The notes below the pieces were generated by a model. The model was not told where the DNA came from. It did no database searches and saw nothing but the letters and a program-made list of their open reading frames with translations. Source: Trichoplax sp. H2 (lineage: Eukaryota > Placozoa > Uniplacotomia > Trichoplacea). From it: a stretch of 64,000 bases of DNA. This document shows, piece by piece, positions 27,087 through 41,232 of the stretch (positions within the stretch are counted from its first letter, which is position 1; each line of letters begins with the position of its first letter). The position numbers were made by a program, and so were the translations under genes. The stretch is taken from NCBI GenBank assembly GCA_003344405.1, contig NOWV01000010.1:1040366-1104365 (forward strand), read 5' to 3'.

Positions 27087-30000
27087 AGTAGGTGAACTTT
27101 TATTGTCTGCTGCTATTGCAAATTATATAAAATAGCAATAAATATATAAATAATATGTTTCAATTTAACGATTTCGAGTTGAAATAGACCTACTAAGATA
27201 ATTCATAAAAAGAAAATTAAAGCTAAAATGCTTTATTTAATTACTACCCGCTAGCATGGCAAAGTGAACAACACAAAGCATATCTAGTTATGTCCTGTTC
27301 GAGTCATAGTTTTATCCTAGTAAGTACAGCATACTATCAAATTGATACCTATTTGATAGTAATCTGATAAGCAAATTTTTTAGCTACCATTTGTTTCCAT
27401 ATTCAATTTCAAATATTAAAAAGGAACAAATTCAGTACTCCAGACTTATAGTTGAATAAATTTTGAATAGACCCTAACATGTAATGAATTACATTTTTGT
27501 CACTGCAATTTAAAGAAGTAACCCTTACATCGTTTAATGGCTTTCTCATAAATATGAGCTAATACAGTAGCTTAACTAAATTGCAACATTCAAAACTTTA
27601 AAGCCTTAGGTAATACTGCTACGATATTAGATGTTCATTTGTTGAATTCCTTTGGTTGTAGTTTTCCTTTGCACTCGAACAAGAACTGAGATAATAATCG
27701 ATTGCTATCCATAAATAGATTAAGTCCATTTTATAATTTTCTGTTTAGTTACTGTAAGGATTAGTAAATGAAAGGACCAAGTTTTCTAGCCCTCGACGTA
27801 CCTCGGATTATTATATTACACTTTATTAACTTTAAATAGTTGCTCATTGATGAAAGATAGTTATATGAGATTTATCACGTGTTTGTACTGTATATCGGTA
27901 AAACTAGGATATTATAATGTTTACGGTAAAGATAGCAAATAGAGCGGTAATTCATATATTAGAATATGGTTAGTTCATCATATTCTGACTAGTAGAAATA
28001 ATGTCTAAGTAACTACTGTATTAATTTCCATATTGGATTAATGATGGTCCGCTGTAAAATGCTGTTACTAATAATAATATGAATATGTATAAAATATGGT
28101 AGAATGTTGCTTTGCTGATTGCAGCTGTGAATGCTACGCTACGAAAGGTATTAAGGTGGAAACTTAGATTATTCCAGTAATTCTTTCTAAAAGTGCTTAG
28201 AAGTTGTATTCCTCTAGAGTAGAGCTGTGCATACGTTGTCTTTGTATAAGATCTAGTAAAGTTCTAATTTTTATAAATTTTGAATTTTCGTGATTGCTTA
28301 TATCACAATAGCATATCGGAAGTCTTTCTCTTTACTAGAGATAGCATTACATTACTAATGTATGTTGAATTGAATGTTCAAAATATATCACGCTTATATA
28401 TATAATCATTGGGACCATAATTTTATCTATGGATTACTCGCAGTAGAGCTACTGTACTACCGTCCTTCATAAAGTAAACTTCTTTTCTAAATATTTTGTT
28501 TCTAAGAAAATCGGCTAGATACAGTAGCAATTACTATTCCCTATTTTGAAAATGTATAATAGCGATGAATTATTTCTTAATTAAAATTCAATTATGCTTT
28601 GTATTGACGTGCAGTATAGTAGAATATTCACAGATCTAGCGTATTTTAGATTTAAAATGTGATACTTTATGTCATCGGCAATCTATTTTTTGTGACTTTA
28701 ACTTCGGAGATTAGAGTTAGCTTTATTTCTACAATGAAAATTGCTTGTAAAACAGAAGTTAAGTTGTTTTCACTAGAATGTAATCCTACTCATAATTTAT
28801 TCTATTTGATTTATGCGTTGCTTCAATATCAAAGTATCAATCAAGCATATGTTGATCTTTAGTCTATATCGCTATACATAACTCGAACGTTTAACTTTAA
28901 TATCTACCTTACAACGTAATCATGGTTGTTATGTATAAATACGATATAATATCTCCTCAATAAAATGAATAAAGTGCGTATCTAGATAGCGTTTATTATC
29001 GTTAATGTCAACAGACTAGCTGCAATTCGTACACTTATCGTTATAGTAATATGATTACAATCTACTCTATCATGGCTAATTAATTGAAAAATATTACGTA
29101 AACTGAAACTTAATGAATCATAAAATATTTATACTCTATATTGTTACAGTTTTACGTCAATCTAATTAATGTTATGCGCGTACTCGGTCAAGGTCAACTA
29201 TGTAATTTTTTATGTTCATATGAACTAATTAATTAATGGCATAAAAACATGAAGTAATACGTAGGTAAGTACAATAGTTAATATATAAATAAAAATAAAA
29301 TTAGACCAAACGGTCATTTATGTTACTCGTTTAAGGAATAATAAGATGAGATTTTAACACTAGTGCTTGTTCAATTTCATGCCAGCTAGGTACTGTACTG
29401 CGTATCTTTTGAACAAATAAACAGGCATGGTCATTGTAGTAGGTCATTGAATTCTAGCAATATCCGAAAATCTTATAATTTAAACTTTTATTTGAGTAAT
29501 GAGGAAAAAAAAGTGTGAAAAATAACAATATTTACTCACGTTATTTTTAAGTGAGTTAGAAATGATATTTAAGTGATAGCAGCTACGTGGATCTTTTATC
29601 TGCATAGCTTTGAAACTGATCAATAATAGCCAAATATCTCTTTGTACACATAAGTAAATAGTAATAATTCATCATGAAAGCAATTTCTATTGTCTTTCTC
29701 AGAAGTTTTTAAATACTGCACTATTTCATCTTCAATATTGCAGATAAAATTATTATTTTATAATCCCATTAAAATCTAACTACGACTAAAAATCGCATTG
29801 AAATTTTAGCTCTAAAGGCAGATTTTCTATTATTGTTATCATATCACATATTCTCTTTTTGGGTATCAAGTAGAATATTGATAGGCATGCTTCCCTTTCC
29901 TTTTTTGTTAATTTGATAAATTTTCATCTACATAGGGTCTTGTCGATAGAATATTGTCGATTTTAAGAGTGATCGCTATATTAATCGTCATAACAATATA

Positions 30001-33000
30001 GTGCAGTTGAAAATTTATAAAAGCGATTTAAATTCAATTCAATGAAGTTGATTCATTATTTATCGATCTCGATCCCTAGACAAGTATTTATCAATTAATT
30101 TTTTACATCTGATTTCGTAGAAAGTATCAGTGGTGCATACAGTAATTTGATGGTGCTATTTTTCTCCTAAATTCATTATAATAATAAATATAATGTTAAA
30201 TATTAAGCTCTCTCTATCAAAATGCAAAAATATGATAATTTTTTCAATTTGCTAGCAATTAGGGCCATAAATTATTTCATCGTTTTCATTTACTAATAAT
30301 CCATTCTATATTCTTATGCTGTACTTTTATACTTTATTCTGGAAAGATGCTAGTCTACATGATAGCTATTATAACTGAATTTTTCAAGTAATAGATAGTT
30401 ATAAGCCCCTTTTTTAAATAATTCTAATGTGCGACATCTTGTTTATAAAGTAAGCTCCATGAATAACTATTATATTGATAGAAATTGGACTCTCACCAAA
30501 GGTTACACAGAAAAGGAAATAAATGTTTTAACAATGATGATAGTCTATTAATGTGCGTTTTAGTTGTGAAAACGAGTAAGAGGTGTTAGATTCGATGACG
30601 ATCAAAGTACTAACGTAGGAATTAAGTAACATAGTCATGAAGTATTTTGGTAGTATTTCATTAGAAATAAGAAGCCCAAACATTTAATGATGAAACGTTG
30701 TTGTCACATCGCTTGGATATACAACAGATCTTTAAGACCGTATAAGTAAGGTAATATGAAGTCTTCTAGTCAATGATAACTAATTAAACGTTATATCATA
30801 TTATAATAACTTATGATGTATATAAGTTTATAGTCATGTTGGTGGGGAATTAATGCCTTGTATTTCACCATTAGATACTATAAACAAGTCATAAAATAAC
30901 TAACTTGCACGAAAAATAGACTGTATAGCGTACAGTATGATCAATTTTCATGATTAGCAAACAGCGTGGATGTACATATCTATCATCATATTAGAAGAAA
31001 ACAAAAGTTCCCATTTTAAGCACTAAAGAATAAATGTATAAACACGTGATGAAAAACTATAAACGCAAGTTGGCGATAAGTTAAAATATTACAAATGACT
31101 GACAATAATGAATAGCATAATGTATGTGGTAAAAGGCTATAAAGTATTGTGTATGGTAAATTAATATGAAAAAGTCAGGGAATTAGAGTTGATCAAACCC
31201 ATGGAGAAGAAGTCGATTTGTTGATTCTCATTACTCATTATAATTAAGGATTTGAATAGTAGGCGGGGCTAAATAAATAGTGATCATCTAATTTTTCTTC
31301 ATTGAAATTAAAATTACTTTAGACGATTAACCTCTACGAGAGACAGAAGTAAACTGTTGGATAGGCTTACCTAAACTAAAATAGTTGTAGTCAATCAATG
31401 CCTTAGAGATTTCGCTTTTTAAAGAGTTCCACAAGTAATCTTAACGATCATAGCTACCGTCGCAATAATGTAGACATAATAGCATATCCATTTTAATACC
31501 GTAAGATATAGATAAAAAGTGATAATTGAACACTACCCAAATTGAAGGAGATTGTACATGTGCGTTTATATCTTTATAGACTATCTAAAAACGCTCCCTT
31601 ATTATTTAGATTGACTATTTTGATGTAAACAATACAAAAAATTTCATTACATATTAGTAAATTGTACAGAGTAAGTGCATATGTACAAGAGAGAGAGGAG
31701 AGAACATGTCTAAAAAGACTTATTCTGTTATCCGAGTTAACTTAGTGTGCATATTTAACAAATAAGAATATCTCGATTACTATATGTACCGTAGATGACG
31801 AGTACAAACTCGTTTGATTACTCAGTTGCTATATTCATTTTTACTTACTACTTGGAGCAATAAATTAAATAGGAAAGTTGAAATTGGTGAAAGAAAATTG
31901 TTAAATAGGAAGATTTTGTCATTATTACTGATAGAATATTAGCTAGAAAGCTATCAAAATGATCTTTAGTATCTTTCGTCAGTTTAAACTTTAATTAAAC
32001 GCTCTTGCTATTGGAAGTGGTATTCTGTAAGTATTTCTTAAAGTTAAAGTAATATAGAAACATTGAATTTTTGATTTCATAAGAGAGGGTAATAATTTGG
32101 TTAAAACTTGCTATATAGACTCATTTATCACTTAAAATGCTGTTATCAATTGTCAGATATTTTCTTATAAGAACTATTATACATGAAAATAAACTTAACC
32201 CATACTTATTCAGAGTAATCGTTTATTGTAAGAAAATTAATAGCTATGATGAAGATAGTTTATATCTGTTCTTACCTTTGGCTAAAGTTGGTAAAGCTAC
32301 GGCTACCATTATAGTCAATGCTAAAATTGTAAACGATAGTTTCATTTCGACGACAAAGAAATTGAAGAATAGATGCCTTGCAATTGATGGTAATCAATTT
32401 TTCTTGATTAGTAGTTAGTTTGCCAGATAGTACAACTAATGTTGGCCTTATTTAGTATAAGATTAATTTCGAAAAAAGGACGAGGAAGAGAGCGATAGAG
32501 GGGAAAACTTCAGACTATAATTATGTAATGATCTATCGAGTAAAGGGTAACCCGACTTCTTTTATTTACTGCCTTAATTGATCTAAAGTAATTATACTCG
32601 TATGATTTGGATCCTAGATAACACGTATACATATACATATACAGTATATAGAAACTGTTATTGTTTTATTTCATGGCATGATCATGGTATTATTTATTTT
32701 ATCGATTGTGTCTCGACAACACTGCAATCTATTTCCTTCATCAACTTATAGAATAGATAATAAAATCAGCTATTCTAAGACATACAACATGATTGGACGA
32801 TTATTGACCACAAAACAAGTTTAAAATAATCATCCGTAGTCCTTATCAGTAACGAGAACCCTAATTAGCCTATTGGATAAAAGTCTTGACATCGCCTATT
32901 GAACAAAATTAAGATGCAACTGGAAATAAAGCCTATCCTATAAACACCAGTAATACAATGCGAATAATTTGCATTGTATATCTTTTAATTATTGTACGGT

Positions 33001-33654
33001 CTTATGTAGTCTTATGCATATATATTCATTTTGATGTATTTCCAAGCAAATAAAAATCAATATTGTTTTATTCACGATAGAGAAGTTAATTGCAGGAGGT
33101 GCAGATTTCTTGTCTTTTATGTTTTCAAAGATAAATAATACGTTTGTACATGCTTAAACTAGAAACACAATCTAAACATGGACTTCCTTACTAGCATTAA
33201 GAGTAGAAGTTTTTTGTATATATTTTAATATCAACAGAGCAGGTTGATAATGATGAATGTTAATTAACTTCCAGCATGCTTGGACTGCAACATAAAATCA
33301 AACCATGTAATGTTCATTGGTAAACTAGTATGTACATAAATAAATCCTTTCTTGCATGATTTTTTTATCATTAAGAGTTGAGGCTAAGTTAGTTTAACCT
33401 CCATTCTATAAAGGTTATGTATTGTTCCATTTCCAACATTAGATCGATTCGTTCATTATTAATTGGCCAGATGACAGATGAAATAAATTATACTCTTTAT
33501 ATCCGATTGAGTAGAATAGAAGTTGGCAGATATTACTAATAGCATTGGTATTTGTAACATGATAAAGGATTTAATCCCATGAGAGAATCTTTGCATCATT
33601 CATGGCATTGCATGCAGATTGATATCAAGACGTGATCTCATATCACGATTTTAA

Positions 33655-33894
33655 TTAATAGAATGTAATATTGTACATAAGGACTACAAATGGCGCCGAA
33701 TAATCAGTTGGATCTCCAGCCTTGCCATTTATTATAAGATCGGCGCCTTTATGACTCACACCAATATATGCCATCGATGCAACAGTATGACATGGAAAAA
33801 TTGGATAATAGAACTCGATCACGGTAGAACTAGAATTATTATCTTCGTTCCAATTTTGATTTCGGTATGTAAATAAATCAAACTTCCGTTTCAA
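33655..33894 (-). other. Isolated open frame, possible orphan exon
   Basis: It encodes about 79 residues, including FPCHTVASMAYIGVSHKG and DPTDYSAPFVV. The composition is more protein-like than that of the surrounding chance frames, and the base composition is locally less AT-rich. No family is recognised and no partner exon was found, so this is only a candidate. Confidence 0.2.
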
Positions 33895-36800
33895 CGATCC
33901 TTAAGATGTTCGAGTTAAGGGCCATTTCTAATCATAGCTATCATTTGAATTGTTGGAATCTACTGCACAGGCAAAATAGACCATGCTATAGCGTCAATCT
34001 ATATATACTTGCCAATTGGATAATTAAAGAATTAGAAAATGTGTAAAACAATATACCAGGTGAATAAGTATTAATATTGTGTTTTTACCATCAGACTTGG
34101 GGCGTATTACGGTTTATACCCATACTATTATTTTATTCATAATTAGGGATAATTAATTATGCGCGTAACGAGTCTTATCCAATATCTCACTATCAATTTT
34201 AGACGTTCTTATTAATAATATTCCCCCCAAAATAATTAAGGAATCATTTCATATCATATCCGGTGGAAGAAGAACAGTGAATGGTCTTTCATACTTTAAA
34301 TAATGTTGATTAATAAATTAGCTGTTGATCATTTACTCAATGGGCAAATTAGAAGATCTTAATTTCTAACGGATCTTGACAAAGTAAACTTCTCATTATT
34401 TTAATAGCAACTACTAATCAGCATTCAATTCCGTAAACTTAGTTGTTTATTGTGTACCTCTAAAATCTCTATAGATTAACAATCGTCTACAATATGATGC
34501 AGCTACCTGGGTAAATATTACCAAATCAAATACGATGTTATCTTCCGCAGTATTGGTTGGTTATTTTCTTCTGACGTATAATAACCTTGTGAAATTAAGA
34601 GTTGCTTCGATAAATCAGTAAACACAAAGTGATTTATCGTTCTCTTTACCGTGAGCGTTTGTTCTACTATTAATAATCAAATCATTAATGTTCTTTCATT
34701 AAAAAGCTGAGAGAAAACGATGCTATAGCGTTTGAAGAAAAAAGTACTGAATTCTATTGTTTTTAAAGAGTAAATTATATGACAATTAACAGTTTGATTC
34801 CAATACAACGTTATAAATCTATTCCTATTGAAAATTATTTTAAATAAAACTGAACTTACCACTATATATCTGCGTTCATTACGTACTCTATACATAACTG
34901 CCAAAGAAATACTTTCTGAGAAGTTAAAATGAGGGTGATATAATTAATTCACAAATTGGGGATGGGCTAAATTATTTCTATAGCTAACGTATCGTTAATT
35001 TAGCATACTAATTAATTCATTGGTTCTTTATAGGATATTTACCTTTTTGATTTGGTAGCTTTTAAACTGAGTTTGCGTCCAATTACGATATGGTTATCGT
35101 TACGATTAATTTTATATGATACGTGGTAGACAGTTTATTTTGAAATTTAGAACGTATGCGTCCCGAATTACGGTAACCATCCACTTCAGATTTTTAGATA
35201 GCGCCCAAGTTCTCATTAACGATTAGCCATTCAATTAAATTCTTTCCATACGGTATGGTAGTTAATTACGATTATCGTATTTTCTTCAAGGGCTATAAAT
35301 ATTCGTTCCTAATTTTATCCGTAAAATTTGAATTTATTAATTGAATTCTCTTGTCAGTTATATTTAGAATTTGTTTCGTAATGTTCATCGTCCTTCTGTC
35401 ACCTATTGAGCAGTTCCTGCTTGCAGATAGGACATTCTTAACTGAAGTTTACCTGTGCAATGAGCAGTATATAATTTGTGATAGAGTGGCCAACTCGACT
35501 AATATATTCTTCACTCAGCGTATAGCTTGGATCAGAAAGCTTCCGCGTTGAGATTCGCTATCGAATACTAACGTAGACATTAGTAACATTAGGATTAGTA
35601 TTGCAATCCATGCGACAATAGAAAGCTTACAGTTATCGCATCGTCTTCAGAAAGTTATTTACAACCATGTTTAATAATACCGGTCTTTACTATCCCATGG
35701 TAACCTGGTGTATAGCGTGCACATAATTATCCTCGCATACCACTGCTTGATATAGCAATTACGATAGGATAATAATTATAATTGGTAACAAAACGAGATG
35801 ACAGATAGAATGATTTAAAAAAATTGGACAATTAACAAAGGCTGGCGTTAGTCGTAATTAGATATATTGTGCTGTAGATTGTAGGTAAGTCTAGATACTG
35901 ATAGGACTCTTGTGCTCTTCAGTCTCTAGTGTCTCTTTGCGAAGCAGATTGCATGCGAATACGGTCTGCAGAAGAGGAAAGAGAACTAACAACAATAAAA
36001 ACAAAAACAACTACCCTAGCGATAGCCCTCGCAAAATTAATACAAGTAGACAGTTCTCACATAATATCGTGATTTACATCAAAATTATTTTATTGCGCAT
36101 GTATACGAGCTTATTGAAAATTTGAATTGTTTACTACACTCGCAGTCAAGTCTTATACACTTTGAAGAACTCACTATAATTGATTGGAAATAAAATAGTA
36201 AATACCAGGGACTATATTAGGAAGGAGGAAAATATTAATCGAGCAATCCTTGTAAATTCCCCCATTCTATAATCACGCAATAGAACGATCTGATGGATAA
36301 AATGTTGTACCATGATTCTGCATTAAGACGAGTAAAGCTCTTCTATTCTATATACTAGGTATTGTTTATTTGTTTTACAGGACACATTGAAAAATGGCCA
36401 TATCTTCATTGATACCATTTTCGTCTTTTTATTCTCTTTGATAGATCAAGAATAATCAAAGATATTGTCTTGTATTAAGCTATAGAATGTTTTTAAATGC
36501 AAAATAGTTTGTGTATTAGAGATTTGAATTGTAAGGTATTGGAGAGAATAAAGCAACTTACGGTTAGACAAGTGAACTGAAACAGTTTATTATTCCACTG
36601 TGTGTACAATGCTACAGCATATCACAGGTGCATCATGTATAAATATCATAGGTCGAAAAGCAAATTATAAACAACACTTAATGCTTATATCCGACTACCG
36701 CATACCTTTGAAGCTGTTATTTAAACACCTGACTTAGCTACTACCTGAATATCGTGAAATAAAATGTGCAAGTACTTGCAGTACACGAAGTATAACGAGC

Positions 36801-36895
36801 GTGGGTTCTACTATTTATTTTTTATTTTGAGGCAAGATGGTGTTCCAAGGTCCGTCAGTCGCCTACAGTGGCCAATAGGACTGATAGAGACTTAA

Positions 36896-37070
36896 GTCAG
36901 CTGATTTTTTAATCAATAATGACGCGATATTTTTAGCTGTCAGCATCTTTGACTTATTATGCAGACTGCCATCAGTCTCTTTTCCACACAGGTGATCCCT
37001 GTGGAAAGTTATGTCAGCCTATTTTCTAATAATGATGCGACATATTAGCTGTCAGTCCCTTTGACTTATT
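36896..37070. repeat. Two-copy direct repeat, ~116 bp spacing
   Basis: GTCAGCTGATTTTTTAATCA...GATGCGATAT...AGCTGTCAG...TTTGACTTATT occurs at about 36896-36959, and a diverged copy at about 37013-37070. Confidence 0.65.
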
Positions 37071-37269
37071 TTATTGCGAAGTAGAAAATAACTTGAGTAC
37101 TAAGGTAGTGTATTACCCAAATCGAGAATTAAGAGTCAAACTACGTATAAAAATACATAATCTAATATAGCCTAACGTATAATTACAACTAATGAGTCAG
37201 TGATCACTCGTGCCGAAAAGAGAGACAGAGACAGATGACCTACAAAACCCAAGTTAGGTATTTTTCAGG

Positions 37270-38240
37270 TTTCATTTGGCATAATACTTTATATAATATA
37301 GTCGGTTAATAGAGTAAAATCCAATCTACGGTATAACAAATGAATTCCGATAGAACGACCAAGGAGTAATAAAAGAACTACCGTCTAGAATACCTTATTG
37401 TTATTGAAACAAAATTGAAAAAAAAATTAAAAATTGATACATAGCAATGGCCGTATATACGCGCTGTGTATTCTACCTCACACGTGTATCATAGCTGAGT
37501 CCAATACTGTGTCCTTACTTCTCAGTAATACTTTGTATAATTAATGTAGACGCTTAATAATAGAATAAAATATAACTTACAGTACAATAAATGAATTTCT
37601 ATAGGATGGCCAGGAAAAATAAAAGAACTGCTATCTAAAATATCTTATTGTTGTTAAAATAAAATCGGCCATCAAATTGCTAGATAATGCATAGCAGCGG
37701 CTGTCCATAGTGTATTCTATCTCGCATGTGTATTATACCGGAGTCCAATACTGTGCCCTCAGTTCTCAGTAATACTTTATGTAATTAATTGATATAGACG
37801 GTTAATAGAAGAAAATATAAGTTACAATACAGTAAATGAATTTGGATAGGATAACCAAGGAGTAATTAAAAGAACTGCTATCTAAAATATCTCAATATTG
37901 TTAAAATAAAATCGGACATCAAATTGCTAGCTAATGCATAGCAACGGCTGTCCATAGTGTTATATAACCGAGTCCAATACTGTGCCCTCAGTTCTCAGTG
38001 ATACTTTATATAATTAATTGATATAGACGGTTAATAGAAGAATATAGTACTTATAGTACAATAAATGAATTTTGGATAGGATAACCAAGGAGTAATTAAA
38101 AGAACTGCTATCTAAAATATCTTAATATTGTTAAAAAAAGTCGGACAAAAAATTGCAAGCTAATGCGTAGCAACAGCTGCATATTGAGTGCACATAGTGT
38201 ATTCTACCTTGCACGTGTATCATAACCGAGTCATACACTG
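37270..38240. repeat. Satellite-like tandem repeat, ~230-258 bp unit, about four copies
   Basis: The marker GAGTCCAATACTGTG occurs at about 37497, 37741 and 37970, with a variant at 38228 (spacings 244, 229 and 258). Each unit also carries CTCAGTAATACTTTnTnTAAT, AGACGnTTAATA, ACAnTAAATGAATTT, AAAAGAACTGCTATCTA and TAATGCATAGCA. The first unit is the most diverged. Confidence 0.85.
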
Positions 38241-38355
38241 TTTTCTGAGTGCTCCACTCAGAAGCAAAAACACGCACATAACTAAGGCTATATAAGAAAA
38301 TGAACAGGCAGTGAAAATATCATATCGTTATTCCAATCAAAACATGACGCAGGTT

Positions 38356-38471
38356 ATTGCACGACGCAGTCGTTATGCAATAGTAAATCCAGGTACCGGG
38401 TCCGGTACCTTTTATCGAGAGATCTGTCACGATACGAAACGTAGCTGAAATTGGACTGGTGATTTCAGCTA
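38356..38471. repeat. Cluster of three hairpins
   Basis: Hairpin 1: ATTGC+ACGAC (38356-38365) pairs with GTCGT (38369-38373) and GCAAT (38377-38381), with a three-base bulge. Hairpin 2: AGGTACCGG (38391-38399) pairs with CCGGTACCT (38402-38410). Hairpin 3: TAGCTGAAAT (38442-38451) pairs with ATTTCAGCTA (38462-38471) across a 10-base loop. They lie about 115 bp past the satellite and are locally GC-richer. They could be a structured RNA or termini of a small non-autonomous element. Confidence 0.6.
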
Positions 38472-41232
38472 ATTACGGTAGCAACATGGAGCAGCAGCAC
38501 TCAATTTCCAGGTAATGGATTGCGAACCAAGAAGGGATTATTAAGCCCATTCATTTCAGGAAATTACCGCAAAATTGCAAAACTAGAACCATTTACCTGA
38601 GTATTTCTTATTAACAGGTTATTATTTGGATAAGCCGTTAATGAAAATACGGATAATTGTCATTGTTTGAGAAGTTAATATTACAGGTTGATGAAATTAT
38701 ATAGGGCTGAATTGTTGTAGTTTAAATGTTATTTTCATACATATTAGTGCGAGACATTATGATACTAATTGTCAAGCTGTTGTTGTAAGTGCATAAAATT
38801 AATGAATAAGATTCTATTTCATATTAATTTAGATAAGATTTATCTTATAGAAATTATACTCGTACATTTTAGATGTAATAGATTACTTGTTTTGCATATA
38901 TGGGTTATAATTAATTAGTTACAGAGGGTCATGAAACTGGCGTAACAGAAACGTTTTTGAAATAAAACATTTTATTTCATTGTAAAAGCGATTTTGGAGT
39001 AATGAATTGATTTAGGATGAAACCTGGCCGAAAATAATACCTGATGATAACCAGGAAGTCGGTAGCGTAGGTGCCGAGTATGATATACAGTAGATGTAAA
39101 AGTCTAGATAAATTTAATTCTTTGGCCAATAATTATCGAGCTTTATGGAAAATTTAAAATCAACATATAAGGAAACTGCTGTAAGTTATGCTAGTTGATA
39201 AAGTCTACGATTTTTCTGAAAAAATACGCCATGCTAACTATATATCTTGAAATAGAAAATATAAATCCAAATAAAAACATAGATTTTTCGTTATTTAGAT
39301 ATATTACTTTCACATCCCTACCTTGTTTATATGCAATGTATGATCTTGCTGGTCTAATAACTTAACGTTTCTAAAAAAGTTATCATTCTTTTGATTGTAG
39401 ATTTGAAAAAAGCAAATCATACGCAGTTTCCTATATAAGTTATATGAAAATAATAAATATGGGTATTGAATGCCTTTAAGTAGCTCTAATGCTGATACAG
39501 TTAATATTCAGCTAAAACGTTTCAATTTAGCTGCTGAATTGATATGAATAAGAGGGTAATTTAGTAAGTAAGGACATTGCAGAAGATAATATCTCGTCTG
39601 CAACATGATTCGCTATTTCTGTAATTATGATATTCATCTAAGGGCTCGAGGTAAGTTTTACTCAGCATCGCTCACAAGGTAAACAGTGTCGTGCATTTTC
39701 GCTGATTTGATTCTAATAGCAATTTATGAATTGAGGATATATTAAGGGTTGCTATAAAATCGTAAAATCGCATACGCAAATATATAGCCAAATCGCAACG
39801 TTACCAGCATTCTATTTTATTTTCCAGATAGTTTTGTAGCTAATCAATTATTTTACTTTGTCAGCATCGATAATTAACATTATTAAAATGGATTAATATT
39901 ATTAATACAATAATTACTCATTTACTTATTATTCAATTTTAAAATGGCAGTCTTATGTACTTATGATGACTCACAAAGTAATAAAAAGAATCATTGTATT
40001 AATTACCTATCTTTTCGCTATAGTACTGTACTGCACATCATTTGCATATGAATCCTGCAAATAGTTTACCTAAATATTGCAAATATTGAACTTTACCCAG
40101 AATATCACTTAGACAAGCGGTTGATTGACTAAAGATATTTCAGATGATTCAATTAGTCATTTTTATTGGTATAATTACTATTTATATCAAGAGAGTGCTA
40201 CGCATGGATGATGTGTAATAAGATTTTAATGCAAGATATAATTGATAATAGGAAACGTTATTTAAATTTAGTATTTACAGACCAGTAAAGTTTTAACAGT
40301 GATACAATTTCAAAATGTTTATTATAATATTTAAATAAACCTGAGCTATTCCTACAATCTATTTTATCATCTATGCAGCAGCCTAAATAGTGATATCTAA
40401 AAACATGTAATCAGTTTCCGACTACGATAAACACATATTCTGTTTGTTCTAATAAGTTCATATACACAACGTCATTGACCATAAAATAAAATCTGTAAGT
40501 ACCTCTAATGACGGTCAGATATCATGCATAGCAGAGATAATATCTTGGCGACACGACCATAATGAAAAAATTTCGATTTCATTATGAGCGTGAAATATAG
40601 GACCAATTACTTCAATATATAATATAATCTATTCTTTAAATGAATTTGCTATAAAAAGTATTTGACATACGTATGTCTATACTGTAATACTCTATCTTTA
40701 AATAAGCAGACGCAAAGGAATACTTAAATTAAATATTAGTAAATGGAGTGGTAGTAGAATTAATTTAAAATATTTAGTTTTATATCTTAAATAAGGATGA
40801 ATTTACGTAAAATTCTTTTATGGTACCAATGAATAAGACCTTATCTTTTTACTCATCTACTCGTACTTAGCAAATCTAAAGTCTGACAGTGTTACTTGGC
40901 TCTGGAGAATTAATAACTCTTCCAATATTGACTGAGCGATAATGAAGATAGATATTCTGGTCATATCAGTTTATTAATTTGATATATATTTAAGATATTG
41001 ACGCAGTTAACCATACGTTTTGTCCATTTACGATGCAAAACTATAATAGAATGATAGATGACCTACGTCAATTCTTAATTTATGCTTATTATTTCTAATC
41101 GATGTAAAGCTAAAGCATATGGGCAAGCTTTTGTTCCCTTATCGCGTCTAACATACATTTATATCAGTCATCGACAAACATATGTTTCATATAAATTGAT
41201 CAGACTGTCAGGAAATTTTAAACATAATCACA

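Larger units (their letters stand above)
27087..41232. other. 14 kb gene-poor region
   Basis: I find no supported gene between the 109 aa ORF and the antiporter. Open frames present (for example 32137-32418 + and 33655-33894 -) lack recognisable domains or splice partners. The visible structure is the repeats at about 36896-37070 and 37270-38240 and the hairpin cluster at 38356-38471. Exons with poor conservation, regulatory elements or non-coding RNAs could be missed. Confidence 0.45.

Noticed and set aside
32137-32418. 93 aa open frame
   Set aside because: The composition is typical of AT-rich chance ORFs (Ile/Lys/Asn), with no domain and no neighbouring exons.
35351-35551. Signal-peptide-like small ORF
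   Set aside because: The frame opens with TTG, not ATG; the first ATG removes much of the apparent signal, and nothing else supports it.
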